Origin: Roseomonas sp. 18066
Lineage (GTDB): Bacteria > Pseudomonadota > Alphaproteobacteria > Acetobacterales > Acetobacteraceae
Reading direction: 5' to 3'
Length of the DNA: 42,786 nucleotides
NCBI RefSeq assembly: GCF_902706185.1
Contig: NZ_CACSJM010000037.1
Location: 1 to 42,786, forward strand
The notes under the pieces are model-generated. The model did not search any database and was not told where the DNA came from. It saw only the letters and a program-made list of their open reading frames with translations. Positions within the stretch are counted from its first letter, which is position 1. Each line of letters starts with the position of its first letter. Position numbers and translations under genes: made by a program. Positions 10,180 to 18,611 of the stretch are shown here, piece after piece.

Positions 10180-10973
10180 TGCCCGACCTCGCCTTCCGCC
10201 CGGACCCGCCGCTCAACTTCCAGCCCCAGGCCACCGCCGGCCGGCTGATCGCCATCGCCTCCGGCAAGGGGGGGGTGGGCAAGACCTGGCTGGCCATCAC
10301 CCTGGCGCAGACGCTGGCCCAGCGCGGCCGCCGGGTGCTGCTGGCCGATGGCGACCTCGGCCTCGCCAATGTCGACGTGCAGCTCGGCCTGCAGCCGGAG
10401 CGCGACCTGCAGGGCGTGCTGGCCGGGCGGATCGCGCTGACCCAGGCGGTGATCCACCATCCCGAGGGCGGCTTCGACGTGCTCGCCGGGCGCTCCGGCA
10501 GCGGCATGCTGGCGAGCCTGCGCCCCGAGGTGGTCGAGCATGTGGCGACGCTGCTGCGCGCGGCGACCGGGCGCTGGGACGTGGTGATCCTCGACCTCGG
10601 CGCGGGCCTGGCGCCGGCCACGCGCCGGCTGGCGGCGGCGGCCGACACGCTGCTGGTGGTCGCCACCGACGAGCCGACCAGCCTGACCGACGCCTATGCC
10701 ACGCTGAAGCTGCATGGCACCGACCGGCCGGGCGGCGATGCGCGGATCGTGGTGAACCAGGCGATCGACGTCGCCTCCGGCCGCCGCACCGCGGCGACCC
10801 TGCAGCGCGCCTGCAGCACCTTCCTGCAGCGCGACGTGCCGCTGGCCGGGCTGGTGCGGCGCGACGAGCGGGTGCGCGACGCCATCCGCCGGCAGACCCC
10901 GCTGCTCAGCCGGCACCCGACCTCGGCCGCGGCGGCCGATGTCGCGGTCCTCGCCCGCGCCGTCGATCCGTGA
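10179..10973 (+). CDS. flhG: FlhG/FleN-type ParA/MinD ATPase (flagellar number control)
   Basis: FlhG is a MinD-like ATPase that limits flagellar number and antagonises FlhF. The 264-residue product has the deviant Walker A motif SGKGGVGKTWLAITLA near residue 28, LLADGDLGLANVDVQLGL (switch I region) and VVILDLGAG (Walker B). The MinD-like fold continues to the C-terminus. ATG at 10179 overlaps the flhF stop (TGATG). A longer open frame reaches upstream but would overlap flhF further without family similarity. It is the last gene of the + strand flagellar run. Confidence 0.92.
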   Translation: MPDLAFRPDPPLNFQPQATAGRLIAIASGKGGVGKTWLAITLAQTLAQRGRRVLLADGDLGLANVDVQLGLQPERDLQGVLAGRIALTQAVIHHPEGGFDVLAGRSGSGMLASLRPEVVEHVATLLRAATGRWDVVILDLGAGLAPATRRLAAAADTLLVVATDEPTSLTDAYATLKLHGTDRPGGDARIVVNQAIDVASGRRTAATLQRACSTFLQRDVPLAGLVRRDERVRDAIRRQTPLLSRHPTSAAAADVAVLARAVDP

Positions 10974-11011
10974 TCCCGGGCCCCGATTCCGGGTCTACGG
11001 CAATTTAATCT

Positions 11012-11392
11012 TCAGGGCTCGGCATAGCCGGTCACCCGCAGCCGGAGCCGCCCGCCGGGATCCTGGCGGAACCACAGCCCGCCACGGGCGCTGGAGCCGC
11101 GCGGCACATAGTCGAGCGTGACCTGGCTGGTCTCCAGCACGCGGTCGCCCTCTGCCAGCACGCCCTCCACCGTCACCTGCGCCGCCGTCGCCGGCGCCGC
11201 GTTGGTCACCGTGAAGCGCACCAGGAAGGCGCCCTGGCCATCCGGCCGCGGGGCCTCGGCGGCGATGCGCAGCCGCGGCACCGGGTCGCCACGGCTGGCG
11301 GAAATGTCGCTGGCGACGACGGCCAGGGTGGCCAGCGTCAGCCCCGCTCCGATCGCCGCCATGATCCATTCCAGCGCCGGCTTGCTGCCCAT
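11012..11392 (-). CDS. TIGR02588-like small membrane-anchored protein
   Basis: The 126-residue product has one N-terminal hydrophobic helix (about residues 8-28), then a beta-rich domain without Cys (GAFLVRFTVTNAAPATAAQVTV, GDRVLETSQVTLDYVPRGSSARGGL). It resembles an anchored, periplasm-facing small domain. It starts five bases after the stop of the neighbouring membrane protein, so the two form a pair. From memory, TIGR02588 proteins are found beside TIGR02587 membrane proteins in alphaproteobacteria, and this pair fits in size and order. The function of the family is unknown to me. Its - strand orientation converges on flhG. Confidence 0.65.
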   Translation of the reverse strand: MGSKPALEWIMAAIGAGLTLATLAVVASDISASRGDPVPRLRIAAEAPRPDGQGAFLVRFTVTNAAPATAAQVTVEGVLAEGDRVLETSQVTLDYVPRGSSARGGLWFRQDPGGRLRLRVTGYAEP

Positions 11393-11397
11393 GGCCG

Positions 11398-12231
11398 TCA
11401 CACCACAAGCCGGGCGATGGCGGCGCCGAGTGCTGCCGGAAAGCCCAGCACCACCGTTGCCATGGCCATCATCGGCAGGCTCTCCAGGTCGGCGCGGCCG
11501 AAGGTCCACAGCGCGTAGAAGCTGACCGCCAGCGCCAGGCCGTAGCCCGCCAGCGTGTAGGCGCAGAAGGTGCGCCAGAGCCCGGCGCCTTCCGGCCGCC
11601 GCTCCTGCCCGGCGAAGCCGATGGTATAGACCAGCAGGTGCAGCAGCAGCAGCGACAGCGCCATCAGCCCGATCAGCGGGACGGGGCGCATGCGCAGCGC
11701 GATCAGCAGCACCTCCTCGGTCGGCGCCACGTTGAAGGCCAGGAACAGCGCGCCGGCCAGCATCAGGAACAGCTGCGCCGGATAGCCGGCGCGGTCCTCC
11801 CGCGCCTCGCCGGGACGGGCGCCGAATTGCCGCCGCGCGGCCACCGCCCCCATCCCCGCCGGCACCGCCTGCAGCGCCACCATCCCGAGCGCGGCATGCC
11901 AGCCGAGATCCGCGGTGACGATGCCGAACAGCCAGAGCAGCAGCCCGCTGCCGACCAGCCCGATGGCGAAGGCCACCAGCGCGTCGAGCAGCGCGTCCAG
12001 CCAGTCGGTGGCCGGCTCGAAGCCGCTGTAATAGGCGAGCCCCGCCAGCACGCCGAGGCCGAGCACCAGGAACAGCAGCAGCCGCGGCGGCGTCACCGAG
12101 AAGCCGATCGACCACATCTCCATCGTCATCACCAGCGGGAAGGCGAAGATCAGCGCGCCGGCCACGCCGCGCGCCAGGCTGACCGCATAGGCGCGGCTGC
12201 CGCGATGGGCCGTGCTGGCCTGGCCTGCCAT
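11398..12231 (-). CDS. TIGR02587-like integral membrane protein
   Basis: The 277-residue product is strongly hydrophobic with about seven to eight transmembrane segments. Polar loops include FNVAPTEEVLLIALRMRP in the middle and a Trp/Asp motif (EPATDWLDALLDALVAF) near residue 73. No enzyme motif is evident. The ATG at 12231 is preferred over an upstream in-frame start at 12327, because the upstream extension crosses a 17-bp tandem duplication and has no membrane-protein character. It is paired with the small anchored protein downstream. I recall TIGR02587 as a membrane family of unknown function; the assignment is by resemblance and pairing only. Confidence 0.65.
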   Translation of the reverse strand: MAGQASTAHRGSRAYAVSLARGVAGALIFAFPLVMTMEMWSIGFSVTPPRLLLFLVLGLGVLAGLAYYSGFEPATDWLDALLDALVAFAIGLVGSGLLLWLFGIVTADLGWHAALGMVALQAVPAGMGAVAARRQFGARPGEAREDRAGYPAQLFLMLAGALFLAFNVAPTEEVLLIALRMRPVPLIGLMALSLLLLHLLVYTIGFAGQERRPEGAGLWRTFCAYTLAGYGLALAVSFYALWTFGRADLESLPMMAMATVVLGFPAALGAAIARLVV

Positions 12232-12239
12232 GGCGCCGC

Positions 12240-12273
12240 TTTCCTGTTCCCAGGGGTTTCCTGTTCCCAGGGG
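12240..12273. repeat. Perfect 17-bp tandem duplication before the membrane-protein gene
   Basis: The unit TTTCCTGTTCCCAGGGG occupies 12240-12256 and again 12257-12273 without a mismatch. It lies immediately upstream of the start at 12231, in the leader of that gene. A length not divisible by three in the extended reading frame argues that translation does not begin upstream of it. Confidence 0.9.
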
Positions 12274-12425
12274 GCGAAAGGACCGGCGGCGGTGGAAGTT
12301 GCAGCCGACAGATGGCGACACGGTCATGTGCCGTCGTCTTTTGCGGCCAACCGGGATTGGGTCGTTAATATTTAAGAAAAGATTCAGAACGAAGACGGGA
12401 TGGTAAACCAGTCCCGGAAAAAGAG

Positions 12426-14111
12426 ATGCGCACCCTCGTCGGCCGCCTTCGCCTGCGCAGCAAGCTGCTCGGCGCCTTCGGCCTGCTGCTGCTGCTCACC
12501 ACCCTGCTTGGCCTGCTGGGGCTGCAGCAGCTCAGCCATGTGCAGGCGGGGGTGGTGGAGATCCAGTCCAACTGGCTGCCCTCGGTGCGCGCCATCACGC
12601 ATCTGCAATTCAGCCTGTCGCGCGAGCGCACCAGCGCCGCCCGCGTGGTCGCCACCGCGGATGCCGAGCAGCGCGCCTCGGCGCAGACCGACGTGGCCAG
12701 CCGCCGGCGCGACGTCGAGGTCGATTTCGCCGCCACCGCCAGCCTCAGCTCCACCCCGGGCGAGCAGGCGCTGGTGACCCGAGCCCGCAGCGAATACGCC
12801 GCCTATCTGGCGGCGACCGAGCGCGCTCTGACCGCGCCCGGCGGCGACGCCACGGCGATTGGCCTGTTCAACACGGTGGGCGCGCAGGCGATCCGCAAGG
12901 TCTTCGCCACGCTGGACGAGCTCAGCGCGCTGAACGAGGCCGGCGCCGGTGCCGCCGCCGAGGAAGCCGCCGCGACCTATCAGCGCGGGCTCTGGCTGAC
13001 CGGGCTGGTGCTGGCCCTGGCGCTGCTCGCCGGCATCGGCGCCGCCCTGTTCCTCGACCGCCACATTGCCCGCAGCATCGTGGGCCTGGCGGCCGCGCTG
13101 CGCCGCATCGCCCAGCGCGACTATGCCGTCGCCCTGCCCGACCTGGCCCGCGGCGACGAGGTCGGCGACATGTCGCGCGCCGTCGACGAATGCCGCACCG
13201 GGCTGCAGCATGCCGACGCCCTGGCCGCCGAGCAGGCCGCCGCGCAGCAGGCCCGGCAGAAGCGCGCCGAGACCCTGGCGCAACTGGTCAGCGCCTTCGA
13301 GGCCCGCGTCGGCGACATGGTCGGCGTCGTCTCCTCGGCGGCGACCGAGCTGGAGGCCACCGCCCGCGCCATGACCGGCACGGCGGAGGAGACCAATGCC
13401 CAGGCCAATTCCGTGGCCTCGGCCGCGCATGAGGCGAGCGGCGGCGTGCAGACCGTGGCCTCGGCGGCGGAGGAGCTCTCGGCCTCGATCAGCGAGATCA
13501 GCCGGCAGGTGACCCAGGCCACCAGCGTCTCCGGCCAGGCGGTCGAGCGGGCGCGGGAGACCGACAACACCGTCCGCATCCTGGCCGAGGGCGCCGGCAA
13601 GATCGGCGAGGTGGTGAACCTGATCACCTCGATCGCCAGCCAGACGAACCTGCTGGCGCTGAACGCCACGATCGAGGCGGCGCGCGCGGGCGAGGCCGGC
13701 AAGGGCTTCGCGGTCGTGGCATCCGAGGTGAAGAACCTCGCCGCCCAGACCAGCAAGGCGACCGAGGAGATCGGCGCCCAGATCGGCGCGATCCAGCAGG
13801 CGACGCAGCAGGCGGTCCAGGCCATCGGCGCCATCACCGCGACCATCGACGAGGTCAGCCGCATCACGGTGGCCATCGCCGCCGCCGTCGAGGAGCAAAG
13901 TGCTGCCACCGCCGAGATCGCCCGCACCGTGCAGGAGACGGCGCAGGCGACCGGCGTGGTGACGCTGAACATCGCCTCGGTCGGCCAGGGCGCCAGCAGC
14001 ACGGGGGCTGCCGCCAGCCAGGTGCTGGCCGCCGCCAGCGACCTGTCGCGCCAGTCCGAGCAGCTGACCGGCGCGGTGGACGACTTCGTGTCGAAGGTTC
14101 GCGCGGCCTAG
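12426..14111 (+). CDS. Methyl-accepting chemotaxis protein
   Basis: This is a transmembrane chemoreceptor that passes ligand signals to CheA/CheW and thus to the flagellar motor. The 561-residue product has an N-terminal transmembrane helix (about 13-35) and a four-helix-bundle periplasmic sensor with [21 protein letters not shown] second transmembrane helix (about 186-206), a HAMP domain (about 207-265) and a long signalling coiled coil follow. The kinase-contact hairpin reads [19 protein letters not shown] near residue 410. There is no C-terminal CheR-docking pentapeptide. ATG at 12426 follows an AAAAAGAG purine run. Position just after the flagellar genes suits its role; the ligand is unknown. 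Confidence 0.95.
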   Translation: MRTLVGRLRLRSKLLGAFGLLLLLTTLLGLLGLQQLSHVQAGVVEIQSNWLPSVRAITHLQFSLSRERTSAARVVATADAEQRASAQTDVASRRRDVEVDFAATASLSSTPGEQALVTRARSEYAAYLAATERALTAPGGDATAIGLFNTVGAQAIRKVFATLDELSALNEAGAGAAAEEAAATYQRGLWLTGLVLALALLAGIGAALFLDRHIARSIVGLAAALRRIAQRDYAVALPDLARGDEVGDMSRAVDECRTGLQHADALAAEQAAAQQARQKRAETLAQLVSAFEARVGDMVGVVSSAATELEATARAMTGTAEETNAQANSVASAAHEASGGVQTVASAAEELSASISEISRQVTQATSVSGQAVERARETDNTVRILAEGAGKIGEVVNLITSIASQTNLLALNATIEAARAGEAGKGFAVVASEVKNLAAQTSKATEEIGAQIGAIQQATQQAVQAIGAITATIDEVSRITVAIAAAVEEQSAATAEIARTVQETAQATGVVTLNIASVGQGASSTGAAASQVLAAASDLSRQSEQLTGAVDDFVSKVRAA

Positions 14112-14125
14112 AGAACGGCAAGGCC

Positions 14126-14161
14126 GGGGGGTCTGTCCGAGGCAATGCCTCGGGTCCCCCC
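14126..14161. terminator. Hairpin terminator between the chemoreceptor and deoR genes (bidirectional)
   Basis: Outer arms GGGGGG (14126-14131) and CCCCCC (14156-14161) and inner arms CCGAGGC (14137-14143) and GCCTCGG (14147-14153) form a strong hairpin with an AAT loop. On the + strand it is followed by a C-run and TTCTATTCTT (14171-14180) instead of a plain T-run. It lies between convergent gene ends. Confidence 0.75.
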
Positions 14162-14181
14162 CGGGGCCCCTTCTATTCTTG

Positions 14182-14934
14182 TCAGTCAGCCGGCACGACG
14201 CGGACGCCTTCAGCCGCGAAACCAGCACAAGCCTCGACCGCGGCATCGGTCACCAGCGCCACGCCCGGGCGCAATGGCGCCCAGAAGGGCTGCTCCGCCC
14301 GCCCCAGCTTCGAGGCATCGGCCAGCACGAACACCTCGGCCGCCTGGCGCATCATCAGCGACTTCAGCGACACCTGCTCCAGCGTGGCCTCGCACAGGCC
14401 ATAGCCGGGCATCACGCCGTCGGCGCTGGTGAACAGCTTGTCGGCGGTCATGCAGCGCAGCGCCTGCTCGGCCAGGCTGCCGGTGGTGCCCATGCTGATC
14501 GGCCGCACCGTGCCGCCCAGCACGACCAGCTCCATCCCCGGCGCATCGGCCAGCACCGGGATCAGCGCCAGGTTGTTGGTGATCACCCGCAGCCGGCGGC
14601 CGGCCAGGCGGCGGCCCAGCGCCTCGACCGTCGAGCCGCCGTCGAGGATCAGCGTGTCGCCTTCCTCGACCAGGGCCAGGGCGGCGGCGGCGATGGCGGC
14701 CTTGGCGTCGCGGTGCTGCTGGCTGCGGGCGCCCAGGCTTTCCTCGGGCACGGCATGGGCCAGCATCGCCCCGCCATAGGTGCGGGCGATGGCGCGGCGG
14801 GCCGAGAGGTCCTGCAGGTCGCGGCGGATGGTCGAGGCCGAGACCCCGAAGCGTGCCGCCAGGCTGTCGACGTCCACGACGCCTTCGGCCATGGCGCCCA
14901 GGATATCGTCGTGGCGGCTCTTCCGGTGTCGCAT
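14182..14934 (-). CDS. DeoR/GlpR-family transcriptional regulator of the acid-sugar operon
   Basis: The ~250-residue product has an N-terminal DeoR winged helix-turn-helix (SRHDDILGAMAEG, then VSASTIRRDLQDLSARRAI). A DeoR C-terminal sensor domain of the sugar-phosphate isomerase fold follows, with GDTLILDGGSTVEALGRRL, LVVLGGTVRP and VFVLADASKLGR. It is the last gene of the - strand run permease-kinase-pdxA2-deoR and probably represses that run, responding to a phosphorylated intermediate. ATG at 14934 is chosen; a GTG at 14958 lies inside a 20-bp palindrome and lacks a ribosome-binding site. Neither start has a strong one. Family assignment is secure; the effector is inferred. Confidence 0.9.
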   Translation of the reverse strand: MRHRKSRHDDILGAMAEGVVDVDSLAARFGVSASTIRRDLQDLSARRAIARTYGGAMLAHAVPEESLGARSQQHRDAKAAIAAAALALVEEGDTLILDGGSTVEALGRRLAGRRLRVITNNLALIPVLADAPGMELVVLGGTVRPISMGTTGSLAEQALRCMTADKLFTSADGVMPGYGLCEATLEQVSLKSLMMRQAAEVFVLADASKLGRAEQPFWAPLRPGVALVTDAAVEACAGFAAEGVRVVPAD

Positions 14935-14944
14935 GCGCCGATCT

Positions 14945-14964
14945 GGACCGGTGTGCACCGGTCC
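14945..14964. promoter_or_regulatory. 20-bp palindrome upstream of deoR (candidate operator)
   Basis: GGACCGGTGTGCACCGGTCC has perfect 9-base arms around a TG centre and ends 11 bases before the deoR ATG. Its position, straddling the likely 5' leader of deoR, suggests an operator or translational control hairpin. It is not followed by a pyrimidine tail, which argues against a terminator. Confidence 0.5.
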
Positions 14965-14997
14965 CGCAAGAGCCGTTTTGCAGAAATAGAAGGGGGC

Positions 14998-15019
14998 GCG
15001 GGGGGATACCTCCCCCCGC
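14998..15019 (-). terminator. Hairpin after pdxA2
   Basis: Arms GCGGGGGGA (14998-15006) and TCCCCCCGC (15011-15019) are perfectly complementary around a four-base loop. Read on the - strand it is followed by a C-run and CTTCTATTTCT. It lies 12 bases after the pdxA2 stop and before deoR, so it may attenuate transcription into deoR. Confidence 0.65.
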
Positions 15020-15030
15020 TGCTTGCTGTC

Positions 15031-16050
15031 TTACTTGCTGCGCTTCGGCGCGAGATCCACCGCCTGCCGCAGCGCCTCGATCAGGCTGCCTTCGTCGGCG
15101 ATGCCTTTGCCGGCGATATCGAAGGCGGTGCCGTGGTCGACCGAGGTGCGGATGACGGGCAGGCCGATGGTGATGTTCACCCCGGCCTCCAGCCCCATCA
15201 CCTTCACCGGCCCGTGCCCCTGGTCGTGGTACATGGCGACCACCAGGTCGAAGTCGCCGCGGGCGGCGCGGAAGAACAGCGTGTCGGCCGGCAGCGGCCC
15301 GGTGACGGACCAACCCTTGGCCTGGCAGGCCAGCACGGCGGGGATGATCTTCTCTTCCTCCTCGCCCTGGCCGAAGAGGCCGTTCTCGCCGGCATGCGGG
15401 TTGATGCCGCAGACGCCGATGCGGGGCTCGGCGATGCCGGCCTTGACCAGGGTGGCGTGGCCGCGGGCGATGACGCGCTCGACCAGCGCCGGCTCGATCT
15501 TCCGGATCGCGTCCATCAGGCCGATATGCGTGGTCACGTGGATGACGCGCAGCTTCGGCGCCACCAGCATCATCGACACCTCGGGCGTGCCGGTCAGATG
15601 CGCCAGCAGCTCGGTATGGCCGGGATACTTGTGGCCGGCGGCGTGCAGCGCCTCCTTCGACAGCGGGGCGGTGCAGATGGCGTCGGCCGCGCCGGCCTCG
15701 ACCAGGCGGGTGGCGCGCTCGATGTAGCGATAGGCGCCCTCGCCCGAGAGGGTCGAGAGCTGGCCGAAGGGATGGCCGGCCGGGATCAGGCCCAGGTCGA
15801 TGCAGTCGACGGTGCCGATCTGGTACTGGGCGCCCGAGGGCTCCTGCAGCGCCGCGACCTGCAGGTTGGTCTTGGTCAGCGCATCGGCCTCGCGCAGGCG
15901 GTTGGCGTCGCCGACCACCAGCGGGCGGCAGATCGCATAGACGTCCGGCCGGGCCAGGGCCTTCATGATGATCTCGGGGCCGATGCCCGAGGCGTCGCCC
16001 ATGGTGATGGCGACGATGGGGCGGGTGTCGACGGCAGGGGCGTTGGTCAT
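15031..16050 (-). CDS. pdxA2: PdxA2: 4-phospho-D-threonate / 4-phospho-D-erythronate dehydrogenase
   Basis: PdxA2 enzymes oxidise 4-phosphorylated four-carbon acid sugars using NAD; decarboxylation then gives dihydroxyacetone phosphate. The 339-residue product is a full-length PdxA-fold protein. It has ITMGDASGIGPEIIMKAL at the N-terminus, CTAPLSKEALHAAG, GHTELLAHLTG, VTTHIGLMDAI, GINPHAGENGLFG and YHDQGHGPVKVMG, including the metal-binding His residues. The adjacent kinase and absence of vitamin B6 genes favour the catabolic PdxA2 role over pyridoxine synthesis. It starts four bases after the kinase stop, so the two are co-translated. The exact stereoisomer cannot be read from sequence. Confidence 0.88.
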   Translation of the reverse strand: MTNAPAVDTRPIVAITMGDASGIGPEIIMKALARPDVYAICRPLVVGDANRLREADALTKTNLQVAALQEPSGAQYQIGTVDCIDLGLIPAGHPFGQLSTLSGEGAYRYIERATRLVEAGAADAICTAPLSKEALHAAGHKYPGHTELLAHLTGTPEVSMMLVAPKLRVIHVTTHIGLMDAIRKIEPALVERVIARGHATLVKAGIAEPRIGVCGINPHAGENGLFGQGEEEEKIIPAVLACQAKGWSVTGPLPADTLFFRAARGDFDLVVAMYHDQGHGPVKVMGLEAGVNITIGLPVIRTSVDHGTAFDIAGKGIADEGSLIEALRQAVDLAPKRSK

Positions 16051-16054
16051 GGGA

Positions 16055-17326
16055 TCAGGCTCCGAGCAGGGCGTGCAGGCGGGACAGGCTGTTCAGGATG
16101 GTGCCCTCATGGCCGAAGGCGCCGGCCTTGGTCATCACCGGAATGGCGCGCGCGCCCTCGGTGATGCCGAGCGGCACGCCGGGCTCGACCTCCTCCAGGA
16201 GGCGGATGCCATGCACGCCGAGATGGGTCAGCAGCGCGCAGGCGGTCTCGCCGCCGGTGGCGAAGAGGCCGGCGATGCCCGGGGCGGCGGGCGCCAGGAG
16301 GGCTGCCAGCCGCTCGGCCAGGATGGCGCCCTGGCTGAGATCGGCGGCGGGGTCGGCGTCGATCTCGACCAGGGTGTCGCGCTTCTGCGCCAGGCTGTCG
16401 GCGATGCCGGCGGCGAGCGCGCCCCAGCCCGGATGGCGGTCGCCGGCGCGCAGCAAAGCGGGCGGCACGCCGAAGCGGGTGGCGGTGCCGGACGCCACCA
16501 GCCTGGCGGCCGCGGCGCGGGAGGCCTCGGCGACGCTGCCGACGACGACCAGCACGCCGCCCTGGGCTGGCGGCAGCACCGGGGGTGCCGCGGCTTCGGC
16601 CGCGGGCGGCAGGGTGGCGGCCAGCGCCGCGGCGATGCCGCCGGAGCCGACCCAGAAGACTTCCTCGGCCAGCGGCAGGCTGGCGGCGGCCAGGCGGTCC
16701 AGGTCGGCAGCCTCCACCGCGTCGCAGACGACCGCGTCCAGCCCCTCGGCGATGGCCTGCTGCAGGGCTGTGGCGAGCGCCGCGGGCCCGCTGCGGATGA
16801 CCGTCAGAGAAAAATGGCGGGCGGTCAGGCCCACGCCCTGCAGCACGCCGGGCAGATGGGCGGTGTCGTAGCTGTGGTCGCGCGCCCAGAGCGGCGTGGT
16901 CTCCAGCGCCGTGCCCTGCAGGCGGATGCTGCCGGCCTCGGTGGTGCGGCCGGTGGCCGGGAAGGCGGGGGCGACGATGGCCAGGCGCGGCTGCCCGGCC
17001 TGGCGCAGCGCGGCGCAGGTGGCGGCGAGCTCGGCCGCCGGCTGGCCGCGGAGGGTCGAATCGATCTTCTTGATCAGCCCGACGCCGGCGCCGTGATGCG
17101 CGGCGAGCAGCGCCACATGGCGCGACGCCGCCGCCCCGGGGTCGAGGCGGCGGCTGTCGGCATCGATCGCCAGGATGGCGGGGGGCGTGGCGCCCCCCTG
17201 CCCTTCCGCCGCCCCATGCCACCCCACCGAGGCGGCGAGGCCGCGGCGGGCGAAGGCGATGGCGCAATCGGCGGCGCCGGTCAGGTCATCGGCCAGGATC
17301 AGCCAGCGCGGCGGCAGGGCGGCCAT
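16055..17326 (-). CDS. dtnK: Four-carbon acid-sugar kinase (DUF1537; probable D-threonate/D-erythronate kinase)
   Basis: This ATP-dependent kinase phosphorylates C4 of a tetronate before PdxA2 oxidises it. The ~423-residue product shows the family motifs LILADDLTGAADCAIAFARRG at the N-terminus, IKKIDSTLRGQPAAEL, PAFPATGRTTEAG, and in the C-terminal domain FATGGETACALL and MTKAGAFGHEGTI. ATG at 17326 is preceded on its strand by AAGGACAAGAAG. The frame extends further upstream, but that part lies antisense to the permease gene. It lies between permease and pdxA2 with 11- and 4-base gaps. The symbol follows the published kinase-PdxA2 pairing; a 3-oxo-tetronate or erythronate substrate is possible. 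Confidence 0.82.
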   Translation of the reverse strand: MAALPPRWLILADDLTGAADCAIAFARRGLAASVGWHGAAEGQGGATPPAILAIDADSRRLDPGAAASRHVALLAAHHGAGVGLIKKIDSTLRGQPAAELAATCAALRQAGQPRLAIVAPAFPATGRTTEAGSIRLQGTALETTPLWARDHSYDTAHLPGVLQGVGLTARHFSLTVIRSGPAALATALQQAIAEGLDAVVCDAVEAADLDRLAAASLPLAEEVFWVGSGGIAAALAATLPPAAEAAAPPVLPPAQGGVLVVVGSVAEASRAAAARLVASGTATRFGVPPALLRAGDRHPGWGALAAGIADSLAQKRDTLVEIDADPAADLSQGAILAERLAALLAPAAPGIAGLFATGGETACALLTHLGVHGIRLLEEVEPGVPLGITEGARAIPVMTKAGAFGHEGTILNSLSRLHALLGA

Positions 17327-17337
17327 TCTTCTTGTCC

Positions 17338-18312
17338 TTACGCCTGGGGGGCGTTGTCGTGGCGGTTGCCGAAGCGGCGGGCGGTCCAGGCGGTCAGCAG
17401 CGGCACCAGCACGGTGGTGACGATGACGGCGGCCGCGACCAGGATGGTGGCGTGGGCCGCGGCATCCGCATAGACCGGGTTGGCCGCCGCCACGATGGCC
17501 GGCACCGCGGCGGCATTGCCGGCGGTGGACGCCGCGGCCACGCCGGCGACGCCGGTGCCGCCGATGGCGCGATCCGCGAAGAACAGCGGGATGCCGGTGA
17601 CCACGACGACGGCGACGCCGAGGCCGAGACCCAGCAGGCCGGCCTGCCACACCTTCGCCAGGTCCAGCCCGCTGCCGAGGGCGAAGGCGAAGAACGGGAT
17701 CATCACCGGGATGGCGCGGCTGAGGAAGGCGCGCATGTCGCGGTCCAGGTTGCCCAGCAGCATGCCGACCAGCAGCGGCAGGATCGAGCCCACCAGCGTC
17801 GGCCAGGGGAAGGCCGAGAGGCCCGCCACGCCCAGCGTGATCATGGTCAGGAAGGGGCCGGATTCCAGCGTCATGACGGTATAGGCGCCGACGTCGCGCG
17901 GCTCGCCATACTGGCCCATCAGCGCCATGTAGAGGCCGCCATTGGTGTCGTTCATGGCGGCGACGATGGCCAGCGTCGACAGCCCGGCGAAGACGCCGGC
18001 GCCGACCGGGGCCTCGCCCAGGATCTGGCCGAAGATCACGCCCAGCACCATGGCCATGCCGACCTTCACGCCGAACAGGGTGCCGCCCTTCTTCAGGATA
18101 TAGGGGGTCGCCTTGAAGTCGATGCTGGCGCCCATGCAGACATAGAAGACCGCCAGGATGGTCAGCGAGCCGTTGAACAGCGCCCCGGTGAAGGAGCCGA
18201 AGAATTTCGGCGTGTCGGGGAAGAAGGTGGCGATGAGGGCGCCGAGCGCCAGCGGCACCACCATCATGCCGCCGGGCACCGCCTCGATGCCACGCTTGAT
18301 CGGAATCTGCAT
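17338..18312 (-). CDS. KdgT-family (2-keto-3-deoxygluconate-type) permease
   Basis: This is an inner-membrane carrier of the KdgT family, proton-coupled uptake of sugar acids in known members. The ~324-residue product has about ten hydrophobic segments and the family N-terminus [20 protein letters not shown]. Further conserved segments include [36 protein letters not shown] and [19 protein letters not shown] at 18312 is favoured over a GTG at 18324 because GAGGA sits about six bases upstream and the family begins there. As first gene of the operon with a tetronate kinase and PdxA2, it probably imports the C4 acid, not 2-keto-3-deoxygluconate. That substrate shift is inference. Confidence 0.85.
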   Translation of the reverse strand: MQIPIKRGIEAVPGGMMVVPLALGALIATFFPDTPKFFGSFTGALFNGSLTILAVFYVCMGASIDFKATPYILKKGGTLFGVKVGMAMVLGVIFGQILGEAPVGAGVFAGLSTLAIVAAMNDTNGGLYMALMGQYGEPRDVGAYTVMTLESGPFLTMITLGVAGLSAFPWPTLVGSILPLLVGMLLGNLDRDMRAFLSRAIPVMIPFFAFALGSGLDLAKVWQAGLLGLGLGVAVVVVTGIPLFFADRAIGGTGVAGVAAASTAGNAAAVPAIVAAANPVYADAAAHATILVAAAVIVTTVLVPLLTAWTARRFGNRHDNAPQA

Positions 18313-18327
18313 CAACGTCCTCACGGA

Positions 18328-18410
18328 CCCGGGCCAGGCCCGGGCCTTTCGTTGTGCGCGAAATGCGCAGAATTGCGGCGTTGCTTCGGCCTCCTGGCGG
18401 GGGAAGTCAA
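18328..18410 (-). promoter_or_regulatory. Promoter/operator region of the permease-kinase-pdxA2-deoR operon
   Basis: On the - strand, TTGACT (18410-18405) matches a -35 box, but the expected -10 position (GAAGCA, 18387-18382) is poor. Between it and the permease lie an inverted repeat TTTCG-N7-CGAAA (18347-18351, 18359-18363), an overlapping TGCGC-N5-GCGCA (18355-18369), and CCCGGGCC-A-GGCCCGGG (18328-18344). TTTC/GAAA half-sites are typical of DeoR-family operators, and this site would block transcription from the upstream box. The rest of the 299-base gap to the divergent gene at 18612 shows nothing else clear. Confidence 0.4.
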
Positions 18411-18611
18411 CCGCATCCTGCGTGGATCGCGCGATTTTAGGCCTGCATACAGCCGCATCAGGCGCTATCTTCGCGCATTTTCCGCATCGTGGACGCTAGG
18501 CACCCTGGGATTTCTGCGCGACTCGCGCAGGCTTGCCCGCCGGGTTGATTTTCGCCCACCCCAGGCCGGCCCGGTTCTAAAGCCGCGGCCGGCATGGCAA
18601 GTTGGCGGCCC

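Noticed and set aside
14179..17473. Long + strand frames across deoR, pdxA2 and the kinase
   Set aside because: Antisense to the acid-sugar operon, low-complexity Gly/Arg/Asp translations.
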